38,859 nt of DNA, from positions 1 to 38,859 of the forward strand of contig CAKZZO010000087.1 of NCBI GenBank assembly GCA_937885175.1, written 5' to 3'. Below are positions 7,949 through 14,858 of this stretch, one piece after another. Every line of letters starts with the position of its first letter. Position 1 is the stretch's first letter. The translations under genes were made by a program, and so were the position numbers. Origin of the DNA: an uncultured Treponema sp. GTDB taxonomy: Bacteria; Spirochaetota; Spirochaetia; Treponematales; Treponemataceae. The notes under the pieces were generated by a model that made no database searches, was not told the DNA's origin, and saw only the letters and a program-made list of their open reading frames with translations.

Positions 7949-8192
7949 GATTTCATAAAATCTAAAAAAAGAATTGAGTAAATATGTCAGAAATCCTTGA
8001 GTTGGCTTGAGGTTCACATTGCCGGCGAGCACTGTCTGCAATGTCCTTATTCATAAAATTTGAAGAAAGCAATGGAAAATGAAGGGTTGTCTTATAGCAC
8101 TATAGGAATGCCCCTTTAGCTCCTTTTCAACAGTACACAAATAATATATTTTATGTTAAAATATAAGCATCTCTTGCAAAAGGAGGCGGACA
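7949..8192. other. Intergenic stretch with possible promoter
   Basis: No protein gene is supported here. The last 50 bases before the 58-aa gene are very AT-rich and include TAAAAT at about 8155-8160, a candidate -10, but no convincing -35 is visible. A strong AGGAGGCGGA ribosome-binding site ends this stretch. Confidence 0.3.
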
Positions 8193-8369
8193 ATGGCCAG
8201 ACCAATCAGGGAAACACCAATTTTATTCGGTGAAGACGGCAGGCGTTTTGAAGAAAAAATGCGCAATGCAAAATGTACCGTAACACCGGAACAGTACGCG
8301 GTTATGTATTCTCATTACAAGTCAGTTTTGGCGGCTCTTGAACGCGGAGAAGCGGCAAGAAAGGCTTGA
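8193..8369 (+). CDS. Small conserved-looking protein (58 aa), possible toxin-antitoxin component
   Basis: An ATG 6 nt after an excellent AGGAGG site opens a 58-codon frame starting MARPIRETPILFGEDGRRFE. The sequence is basic at the start and helical later (TPEQYAVMYSHYKSVLAAL). I have the impression that small proteins beginning this way are common next to toxin-antitoxin genes in anaerobes, but cannot prove it here. It lies 18 nt upstream of a YgiT-like zinc-finger gene on the same strand and almost certainly shares its transcript. Confidence 0.6.
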   Translation: MARPIRETPILFGEDGRRFEEKMRNAKCTVTPEQYAVMYSHYKSVLAALERGEAARKA

Positions 8370-8387
8370 TTAGGAAAGCTATAAAAA

Positions 8388-8624
8388 ATGAAATGTCCGA
8401 TTTGTAAATTTGGAGAAATGAAAGATGGCTTTACACAGGTTGTCTTAACAAGAGGAAATTCAACTGTTATTTTCCGTAATGTTCCGGCTCAACTTTGCGA
8501 TGACTGTGGCGAATATTATCTCGATGAAGAAACAGCAAAAGATATTTATAAGCGTGCAGAATATTGCTTTACTTCCGGTCAGGAAGTTGCGATTATTGAA
8601 TATAAACAACTAATCCCTGCATAA
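8388..8624 (+). CDS. YgiT/MqsA N-terminal-type zinc-finger protein
   Basis: 78 aa with CPIC at residues 3-6 and CDDC near residues 38-41, plus the GEYYLDEETAKDIY segment typical of YgiT-type zinc fingers. Full MqsA antitoxins have an extra C-terminal helix-turn-helix, which is absent here, so this is the short form. Short forms are usually encoded after a small DUF4258-type toxin; here the upstream gene is instead the 58-aa protein, so the toxin is missing or of an unfamiliar kind. The ribosome-binding site AGGAAAG lies about 9 nt before the ATG. Confidence 0.75.
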   Translation: MKCPICKFGEMKDGFTQVVLTRGNSTVIFRNVPAQLCDDCGEYYLDEETAKDIYKRAEYCFTSGQEVAIIEYKQLIPA

Positions 8625-8704
8625 AATATAAGAATATTTTTCTTCACAAAAACTATATATTCTGTTCATTTGCGCAAGGGATTGTGGGGGCGGTATAATA
8701 CCGC

Positions 8705-9334
8705 TCACCTGAGTTTTTCAAGCAGGCTGCCCCTGTCGCGACAGCCGATTTTATCGTATATGATGCTGACGTAGTTTTCCAGCGTGGTGAGTTTTATTTG
8801 GAGTTGTGCGGCAATTTCTTCGTTTGTAAGTCCATCCTGAATGAGTTTTACAATCTGCCGCTCTCTTTTTGTGAGTATTGAGAAAAGCGAGCTCATTTCC
8901 ATAAAGGATGCTACCAGATCCGGCTGTACAAAGGTTTTTCCTGAGGCAACGGTGTTCACTGCGTCAAGGAACATTTTTTCGTCGCTTAGTTTTGAGACAA
9001 AGCCTTTTGCGCCTACCTCTGCACTCATAGCCCGCTCAATAACCGCCCCTGTGTCGTGGCTTGAAAAGATACAGCTTGGAATGCCTGCCCCGGCCAAAAG
9101 TTTTACTGCCTCAAAGCCGTCTCTTATTTCGTTTTCACTTGTTCCTTTCAACTGCATGTCTACGATTGCAACAATTTTATCATCAGGCCTTGCACTGGCA
9201 ATTTTTATGATTTGAGGAATCTCGTCAAGGCTTTCGGCTTCGGTTAAAATTTCCCAGTCTGAATTCTCGGTAAAAAAGGCCGAGATACCCTTGCGGAGCA
9301 TTTTGTGGTCGTCAATTAAAATCAGCTTTTTCAT
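8705..9334 (-). CDS. NarL/FixJ-family response regulator
   Basis: 209 aa from the ATG giving MKKLILIDDHKML; a longer frame to 9373 adds 13 residues before a normal receiver start and is not needed. Receiver domain: acidic pair Asp8-Asp9, phosphoacceptor Asp59 in AIVDMQLKG, Lys in the FVSKL segment. The C-terminal LuxR-type helix-turn-helix contains LTKRERQIVKLIQDGLTNEEIAAQLQ. It should be phosphorylated by a HisKA_3 kinase; the only one in the window is at 3391-4224. The palindromic repeat copy C lies 32-74 nt upstream of the start. Confidence 0.92.
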   Translation of the reverse strand: MKKLILIDDHKMLRKGISAFFTENSDWEILTEAESLDEIPQIIKIASARPDDKIVAIVDMQLKGTSENEIRDGFEAVKLLAGAGIPSCIFSSHDTGAVIERAMSAEVGAKGFVSKLSDEKMFLDAVNTVASGKTFVQPDLVASFMEMSSLFSILTKRERQIVKLIQDGLTNEEIAAQLQIKLTTLENYVSIIYDKIGCRDRGSLLEKLR

Positions 9335-9365
9335 TTGCCTTAGTATATCACATTGCGCAAGACAA

Positions 9366-9408
9366 ACAATCAATAAAAGTCACTGAAAAAGAGTGAGTAA
9401 ACTCACGG
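9366..9408. repeat. Palindromic repeat copy C
   Basis: It contains GTGAGTAAACTCAC (9393-9406), one base different from copies A and B, preceded by ACAATCAATAAAAGTCACTG as in copy B. It lies just upstream of the response-regulator gene and just downstream of the IS4 remnant. It could act as an operator for the former or a terminator for the latter. Confidence 0.6.
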
Positions 9409-9451
9409 TTTTTAATAAAGGCTTGTATGACGGCGAGACAAAAGCCCATCC

Positions 9452-9667
9452 CTACAGGTCGGGCTTTTCATTTGCATGGGCAAGATTTGTCCGTGATATG
9501 TTTGATTTTATTCCTGCGTGATAGAGGTCATTGTCACTTTCAATTGCATTCTCAATTCCCCTTAATCCTTTCTGCCCAGTCAGCTGGGTAGCCATCATCG
9601 CATATAATTGGGTGCGGGTGGTAAAATGCCGGTACCGCTTGTCAGATTTCTTTAACAGTCCTGCCAT
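9452..9667 (-). pseudogene. IS4-family transposase N-terminal remnant (DUF4372)
   Basis: 71 codons including FTTRTQLYAMMATQLTGQKG, LRGIENAI, LYHAGIKSNISRTNLAHANEK. This is the N-terminal DUF4372 region of IS4-type transposases (usual pattern FTTW..F.AM..AQLTG..SLR.IE ... ANEKR). The catalytic domain is missing: the frame stops right after NEKPDL. It is not functional and has no visible element ends. It lies next to several hairpins, consistent with a rearranged insertion hotspot. Confidence 0.8.
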
Positions 9668-9706
9668 AGTTTATTGGACAGGAGTGTATTTCCATATATA
9701 AAAAAC

Positions 9707-9767
9707 GGGGACAGGAGAACGCACACAAAGGGAAAGTTTAGGAACCCTTTGCTTTTCTCCTGTCCCC
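9707..9767. repeat. Large interrupted inverted repeat
   Basis: GGGGACAGGAGAA (9707-9719) is complementary to TTCTCCTGTCCCC (9755-9767). Inside, AAAGGG (9727-9732) pairs with CCCTTT (9745-9750), giving a long two-stage hairpin. A further copy of GGACAGGAG occurs at 9677-9685. Confidence 0.65.
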
Positions 9768-9770
9768 TAC

Positions 9771-9806
9771 CCCGTACTGCGCGATATAAGGAGAGCGCAG
9801 TGCGGG
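9771..9806. repeat. Second hairpin
   Basis: CCCGTACTGCGC (9771-9782) and GCGCAGTGCGGG (9795-9806) pair over 12 positions with one mismatch, 12-nt loop. It directly follows the hairpin at 9707-9767. No T run follows. Confidence 0.55.
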
Positions 9807-10116
9807 GGTTATTTCTGCTTAATTTTGTGTCACACGAATGGCTCGCTTACGCTGCGCGTACTAACGTCCTCTCACGAGGATGCTCCGTATGACAACAGTC
9901 TCAAAAACAAAACTAGTCTTGGAAACAGGGCTTGAATAAATGTATGGAGGAGGCTGGATGACGGCCTACTAAATGCATTCGTTGGTGATTAACTTCGCTA
10001 TTCTCATCATTACATTGCTTACACACTCACAAACTACAAGCCTTGCCCATTATTCCGTCCCTGATTGTGTTTTTACCACGCAGACTGGCAGAACACCAAT
10101 CCATGCAGTTCTTTAC
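9807..10116. other. Gene-free stretch with weak inverted repeat
   Basis: No gene is supported. The segment 9829-9891 begins GTCACACGAATGG and ends with a near-complement (ATGCTCCGTATGAC), a weak imperfect inverted repeat containing GCGCGTACTAACGTCC and a small CCTC/GAGG hairpin. The rest shows open frames only as short basic stretches without start signals. Confidence 0.35.
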
Positions 10117-10189
10117 AAGCGGATTTGTTCGTACCTAACGGCACTCACTTTTGCACAGTGAACCGCGTTAGCGGTGAACAAATCCGCTT
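10117..10189. repeat. Hairpin repeat, copy 1
   Basis: AAGCGGATTTGTTC (10117-10130) and GAACAAATCCGCTT (10176-10189) are perfect 14-nt complementary arms. Inside are CTAACG (10135-10140) with CGTTAG (10166-10171), and CACT/AGTG around an AT-rich loop. About 40 nt starting at CGGATTTGTTC recur at 10847, so this is one of two related elements flanking the truncated surface-protein gene. Confidence 0.7.
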
Positions 10190-10208
10190 ATTGTTTGCCG
10201 CAGGTTAA

Positions 10209-10835
10209 TCGCTACGGCACAATCTCTCTTTCCCCAACCAGCCAACTTTCTATAACGGCGGTTCTGTCACCCCGGTTACCTATAATCTTGCAGGATTGTC
10301 TGCATCGGCATTCGCTGTTGCAACAGGAGGTACTGAAGTTTCAGACCTTTCTAACATTGTAAAACTCAATGGCACTTACACTGTTACAACTGGTGAAAAT
10401 CAATCTGTTACTTTGGTTTCTTCATCAGAAGGAAAACTCAATCTCGAAGTAAGTTCATCTAAATCTAAAGATATTCAGTTTTCTTCTGACTCAAAATCTT
10501 CCAATAGTATTCCTGAAACTCTTGATTCAATAACGATTTCCGACATAAAAAACTATATCAAATTCGCTGTTGACGGAGCGGGAACAATCACAGTTACCTC
10601 ATCGGTCGGCTCATCTTCATCTGCTAGCGCAACAGATTCTTGTATTGGCGCAATGTATGATGCTGACGGAAAGCTTATTGGAAAAACAGATTCCGTTCTT
10701 GCAAAAAGTGGTGGAACAACGACATTAACAGGCTCAACAACAAAAGCCTCTGATGTGTATATCGTGTTCTTCCGTTCTGCTGCAAAAGGTTCGTTCCGTG
10801 TTACCAAGATTGAAGTAACTGCACCAACAGAATAA
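10209..10835 (+). pseudogene. 5'-truncated surface-protein fragment (C-terminal beta module)
   Basis: The frame is open from about 10209 after a stop and codes for PTFYNGGSVTPVTYNL and a beta-rich C-terminal module with GTITVTSS, then IGAMYDADGKLIGKTDS, then VYIVFFRSAAKGSF. There is no credible start codon, signal peptide or ribosome-binding site; a TTG at 10296 would begin in mid-domain. The module resembles the C-terminal modules of the two lipoproteins encoded on the opposite strand to the right, and GGSV followed by a Tyr-Asn/Thr-Leu pattern also occurs near the end of the large one. I read it as the tail of a third surface protein whose front was lost, possibly a silent cassette. Confidence 0.6.
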
Positions 10836-10841
10836 TGATTA

Positions 10842-10948
10842 CCACACGGATTTGTTCTTGCCTAACAGTACTCACTTTTAGAGTGAGCAGTTAGGACTGG
10901 ACAAATCCGATTGATAGGGAAATCATTAGATTTCCCGAATCCGTGTGG
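10842..10948. repeat. Nested hairpin repeat, copy 2, with two exclusive folds
   Basis: Fold one: CGGATTTGT (10847-10855) with ACAAATCCG (10901-10909), inside it CCTAAC (10861-10866) with GTTAGG (10890-10895), and CTCAC (10871-10875) with GTGAG (10883-10887). Fold two: CCACACGGATT (10842-10852) with AATCCGTGTGG (10938-10948), which competes for part of the same bases. A separate stem GGGAAATC/GATTTCCC lies at 10917-10936. It sits between two converging reading frames and may also stop transcription. Confidence 0.7.
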
Positions 10949-10960
10949 CAACATCAAAGA

Positions 10961-13900
10961 TTACTTGTAGGTAATTACGAGTTTTGAAATCTGAACGCCG
11001 TAATCTTTACCGCCAAGGTAATATGTTCCTGTGCTTATAGAAGTTGCATCGATTTCAATATCTTTGAATGAGCCAGTAATAGCTTCTGTTTCTAAATCAG
11101 AATTGATAGCCGTTCCAGACGACGGAATCAATGTCAGTTTAGTTACAGAACCACCAGAATTTGCACCACGGGCTGTTACCGTAATTGTACATGCACCAGA
11201 AATCGTAAGCTTGAGAGAGTTTTGTGAGGTTGTTGCTTTACCCCCAGACAAATTGATATAGGCTGGAACGGTATCTGCTGCAGCCACTATAGTTACTTTT
11301 TTTGTACACAGAATTGTGGTAGTGCCGTCAATAACAACATTTTCACTACCAGCAGCATGCTCGCCAGCCTCCAAGTCAGCGGCATCCAGTGTGTAGACAG
11401 AACCGCCGTTACCGCCACTACCTACTGCGGCGGCCGTAATCGTACAAGTCGCACTCACTGCCGTACCCTCGATAGTTGCCGTAATCGTAGCTGTTCCAGA
11501 ATCAGCTTTTGCAGTAACAAGACCTGTATTAGACACAGTTGCAACGTTTTCAGCACTACTTGCCCATGTAATCGTACGCGTTGCCGTCAGACCACTTGGT
11601 GTGATAGTCTCAGCTAATTGTCTAGTTGCACCATTTTCAACGGTTGCAGTTGCTGGAGAAAGCGTCAAGCCCAGTTCATTTACGGTGAGCGAATATGTTG
11701 CAGTTTTTCCTGTGCTTGCTGTTGCGGTGATGGTAGTGGTACCAGCTTTTTTGTTTGTGAGTGCACCAGTGCTTGAATCTACTTCCGCCACCTCGGTATT
11801 ACTAGAAGACCATGTGAATGTCTCGCTTGCATTCATATTAGAACTTGCGGTAAAGGTAAAGCCCGTTGCGCTCACAAGACTCTCTTCAACCGTAGGAGTT
11901 TTGGTGATGGTGATGACTTCCTGCTCTGTATCGAACAGTCTGAAGCCAATCGGGTACATTGATTCGCTTCCTACACCTGCCAATGTGATAGTAAGTGCTT
12001 CAGTTGTTCCTGTATTGAAAATAATGCTTTCCTGTAATCCACCGTCCTTCGTTACTGAAATTGTCTCAGTATCTAATACGACCGAACCATCAGCTTTTTT
12101 TGCCGTAATTTTATAACTAGAGTCTTTTGTTGTGTAGACCAAGGCAGACAAAGCCTTGACACCTTTCACTTTAAATGTAGCACTGTGGCTAGCCTTGAAG
12201 TCGAAAGTATTATAGTTTGATTTTTTACCTTCATTTAAAGTTGCAAAAGTATACTCTTTCGACTGCCAGCCATTACGAGTATTCGTCAGATATTCCTTGC
12301 CAGACTCAAACAGATACACCTTTCCACTTGTTGCCTCATCGCCTGTGAGTGTACCAAGTCGATAAGCACTCGTATCAACAGGTACCGTATACGTATACGT
12401 ATTGCCTGCATCCACATCGCTTACTTTGAGTGATACCGTGATTGTTTTTTCGGTGTCGTCATCGTTTGCCGCAGTGAATGTGACAGTCTCTTCATTCGTA
12501 GATGTCGGCGTTGCGCCTGTCACCGTCCATTCATATGTTTTTGCAGGATTACCTGTTGCATCGACATCCGCTGTAAGCGTAACGGTATCGCCAATAGCCA
12601 GTGTTGCGCCGCTAGCAGGAGTTGTCTCTGTGCTTCCCTTGATTGTTACGCTGTTGATTTTATCCTCAACGAGAACGCCAGCCTTTTCAATCGTCACTGC
12701 AACAGGCTCGCTCGTTACGCCGCCAACAGTCACCTTTACGCTCACCGTTTTCTGGCTCGCTGTATCCGTATTGTTTGCCTGGAGGGTAACGGCTTCGGTA
12801 TTGGTTGCAGAAAGCGTTGCGCCCTCACCTTCGATTTCCCATGCGTATGTAATCGCCGGATTTCCTATTTTTGTCACAACTGCGGTCAAAGAAAGTTCGG
12901 CATTTGCACCGATAAGCGTTGTCCCGCCAGAAATGCTGACAGCCGTTACCTTTGACAAGCCACTGATTGCATAGATTCGGATATCCTTCTCCGGGTAAAT
13001 CCAATAGTCACCCACAGAGGCCGCTTCAAATGCAACCAAGGTTACTTCAGACGCAAGGACTGGTTTCTTGACAGTATCGCCACTTGCATTCTCAAAAATA
13101 AGATTGCGGTCTTCCGTTCCAGAACCTGACTTTGCGTAGATTTTAACTGTCGTGGCTCCGCTTGTGGTTACTTTGAGAGCACGCTCAGTCTTCTTTCCTG
13201 GACCATTAAATTTCAAGTACTGTGTGAAAGTCTGTGTACTTCCGTACTTTTCATAGTCTGCTTCATTTGCGATGGCTGAGAGCGTAACTTTTTTGCTGCT
13301 TGTTGCAATTACCGTTACCAATCCCAGCTCTTTCGTCTCTGTGATGTCCACGGTCTCATAGTCGCTCGCCTTCCAGTCAAGCGTAGCATCTTCTTCCACT
13401 TTTTCCACCACGGTTGCAGCCGCGATTTTGAGCGTGATTGACTCAGACTTGCTTGGGTCTTTCTTTGATTTCAATGTGATGACAACGCCGTTTTCATCCG
13501 TCACTTTCTTCATGCTAATGGTGACAGGTGAGTTCTCTTCCGCACGGGCAGTATCTTCACTTGCGTCAATAATATCCACAGCATCGGCTGGTTCTGCGCT
13601 CCATTCCACTTCACCCATGCCCTCGTCAGCAACAACGACCGCATGGAGTTTATAGGACTGTCCCACCTTGAAGTCTCGGATGTTCTCCTTGTTCTCCTCA
13701 TAGCCAATCTTAACACTCTTGACCACTTCATGGAGCACGAATTCCGTCTCGCCGCTCTTCCACGTAAGCGCAATCGGGGTATCACCGATGGTGATTGATG
13801 CAATGCGTCCTGTCTGGTCATCGGTGTCTGCCGTAAATGCCTCGCCGTCAAACGTGCCGCTTACTTCGCCGGCTTCAGTGATTGTGTAGGTGCCGATTTC

Positions 13901-14641
13901 CTCTGCCTCGTCCGTACCCGCCGTCACGTTGTAGATTTTTCCGCCCACGGCAATGATTGTAGTCTCCGCCTCGCCCATAGTGAATGAATAGGTTCCCTTT
14001 GCGGTTGCCTCGCTTGCGATGACGGTCGTCTCATCCGTACCGAAGTCCTCTCCGTTCTTGGTAACATTTCCGTCCTCGCTTACCGCATAGACATCGCTTC
14101 CCACGGTATAGGTGGTGTTGCCGCTTGCGTCAGTGCCCACGGTGACAGTCACCTGCTCGCCGTTCACCGTTGTTGTGGCAGTCTTTGTGCCGTCAGCGGC
14201 GGTGGTCACGGTGATTGAAACAGCATTGTCGCCGCTTCCCAAGGTGACGGTGCTTGTCGCCGGTTCGCCTGCCACGGCAAATTTTGTGATTGTGCCCAGG
14301 GTAATCGCTCCCGTGTCGCCGACGGTCACCAGGAAGGATGCGTCAGTGTAGCCTTCGGCCTTTGCCGTGATGGCCGACGTTCCCGTCTTCCTTGACGTGA
14401 TGACGATTTTTCCCGCATTGTCGCCCTCAGAGGGAATCTCGGCAGTTGCCACGCCCGTGTCCGCAGACGTTACGCTCGTAGCCACCGCCCCAAGGTTCTC
14501 CGCCGTATTTTCCACAGCCTGTGTCTGGCTCGTAAACGGCGTTCCTGAATCATCCCCGTCGTCCGAACAGCCCGCAAGCCACCCGAACCCCAGCATTGCA
14601 ACCGCACTCAGCGTCGCAAGCACTCTATTGAATTTTTTCAT
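10961..14641 (-). CDS. Large multi-domain lipoprotein with Big-type Ig-like repeats
   Basis: 1226 aa from the ATG at 14641, preceded by AGGAGT; the longer frame to 14716 adds 25 basic residues before an obvious signal peptide and is rejected. MKKFNRVLATLSAVAMLGF then WLAGC is a lipoprotein signal peptide with lipobox LAGC, followed by an acidic SDDGDD tether. The body is Thr/Ser/Ala/Val-rich and built of beta domains: Big-like repeats in the N-terminal third, then Ig-like units (TYAWEIEG, TYEWTVTG), then two Big_2-like units near the C-terminus (AGTTTITATAS, SGTATITATIE). Between and after them are beta modules resembling carbohydrate-binding or adhesion modules. It is probably surface-exposed. 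The gene lies 217 nt downstream of the phase-variable lipoprotein gene, same strand. Confidence 0.85.
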   Translation of the reverse strand: MKKFNRVLATLSAVAMLGFGWLAGCSDDGDDSGTPFTSQTQAVENTAENLGAVATSVTSADTGVATAEIPSEGDNAGKIVITSRKTGTSAITAKAEGYTDASFLVTVGDTGAITLGTITKFAVAGEPATSTVTLGSGDNAVSITVTTAADGTKTATTTVNGEQVTVTVGTDASGNTTYTVGSDVYAVSEDGNVTKNGEDFGTDETTVIASEATAKGTYSFTMGEAETTIIAVGGKIYNVTAGTDEAEEIGTYTITEAGEVSGTFDGEAFTADTDDQTGRIASITIGDTPIALTWKSGETEFVLHEVVKSVKIGYEENKENIRDFKVGQSYKLHAVVVADEGMGEVEWSAEPADAVDIIDASEDTARAEENSPVTISMKKVTDENGVVITLKSKKDPSKSESITLKIAAATVVEKVEEDATLDWKASDYETVDITETKELGLVTVIATSSKKVTLSAIANEADYEKYGSTQTFTQYLKFNGPGKKTERALKVTTSGATTVKIYAKSGSGTEDRNLIFENASGDTVKKPVLASEVTLVAFEAASVGDYWIYPEKDIRIYAISGLSKVTAVSISGGTTLIGANAELSLTAVVTKIGNPAITYAWEIEGEGATLSATNTEAVTLQANNTDTASQKTVSVKVTVGGVTSEPVAVTIEKAGVLVEDKINSVTIKGSTETTPASGATLAIGDTVTLTADVDATGNPAKTYEWTVTGATPTSTNEETVTFTAANDDDTEKTITVSLKVSDVDAGNTYTYTVPVDTSAYRLGTLTGDEATSGKVYLFESGKEYLTNTRNGWQSKEYTFATLNEGKKSNYNTFDFKASHSATFKVKGVKALSALVYTTKDSSYKITAKKADGSVVLDTETISVTKDGGLQESIIFNTGTTEALTITLAGVGSESMYPIGFRLFDTEQEVITITKTPTVEESLVSATGFTFTASSNMNASETFTWSSSNTEVAEVDSSTGALTNKKAGTTTITATASTGKTATYSLTVNELGLTLSPATATVENGATRQLAETITPSGLTATRTITWASSAENVATVSNTGLVTAKADSGTATITATIEGTAVSATCTITAAAVGSGGNGGSVYTLDAADLEAGEHAAGSENVVIDGTTTILCTKKVTIVAAADTVPAYINLSGGKATTSQNSLKLTISGACTITVTARGANSGGSVTKLTLIPSSGTAINSDLETEAITGSFKDIEIDATSISTGTYYLGGKDYGVQISKLVITYK

Positions 14642-14664
14642 AACACTTTTACTCCTTTTTTTGA

Positions 14665-14765
14665 GGGGGAAAGCCTTCCCCTCGCTCCAGCCCGCCCGCC
14701 TGCCTCTGGCAGACAAGCGGTCTTACGCTACCCCTTCGCCTAGGGGCAGGCTTTTTCTGCTTTTC
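14665..14765. repeat. GC-rich hairpin-forming intergenic segment
   Basis: A GC-rich patch in the gap between the two lipoprotein genes. It contains GAGGGG/CCCCTC and CCCCT/AGGGG complementary pairs and GCCCCTAGGC on the minus strand. GCCCCTAGGC also occurs in the gap at 35941-36023. It resembles a dispersed intergenic element rather than coding sequence. Confidence 0.35.
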
Positions 14766-14810
14766 AGCCCCTAAAACCCCGGCCGTCAGACCGTGATTAA
14801 GGCGCGCGCA

Positions 14811-14843
14811 CACTTCATGCAGACAGCAAGTCCGCATGAAGTG
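14811..14843 (-). terminator. Hairpin after the phase-variable lipoprotein gene
   Basis: CACTTCATGC (14811-14820) and GCATGAAGTG (14834-14843) are perfect 10-bp arms with a 13-nt loop, 15 nt downstream of the stop codon at 14859 on the minus strand. There is no T run, so termination would have to rely on other factors; it may instead stabilise the mRNA end. Confidence 0.45.
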
Positions 14844-14858
14844 CGAGAGAAAATGAGA

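Noticed and set aside
8001..8033. Short coding remnant in 7949-8192 with a Cys-x-x-Cys pair
   Set aside because: About 20 codons, no start signal and no homology I can name.
9973..10362. Short plus-strand frames at 9973-10161 and 10174-10362
   Set aside because: They run through hairpin repeat DNA or an alternative frame of the surface-protein fragment and have no ribosome-binding site.
10117..10948. True integron attC sites
   Set aside because: The CCTAAC/GTTAGG boxes are suggestive but the copies are shorter than usual attC sites, one R' box does not fit GTTRRRY, and no integrase gene is in the window. Kept only as a hypothesis.
11601..14774. Long open frames on the plus strand antisense to the large lipoprotein gene (for example 12402-12974, 11601-12116)
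   Set aside because: They are mirror frames of a Thr/Ser/Val/Ala-rich gene, have no ribosome-binding sites, and encode low-complexity Val/Ser-rich sequence without motifs.
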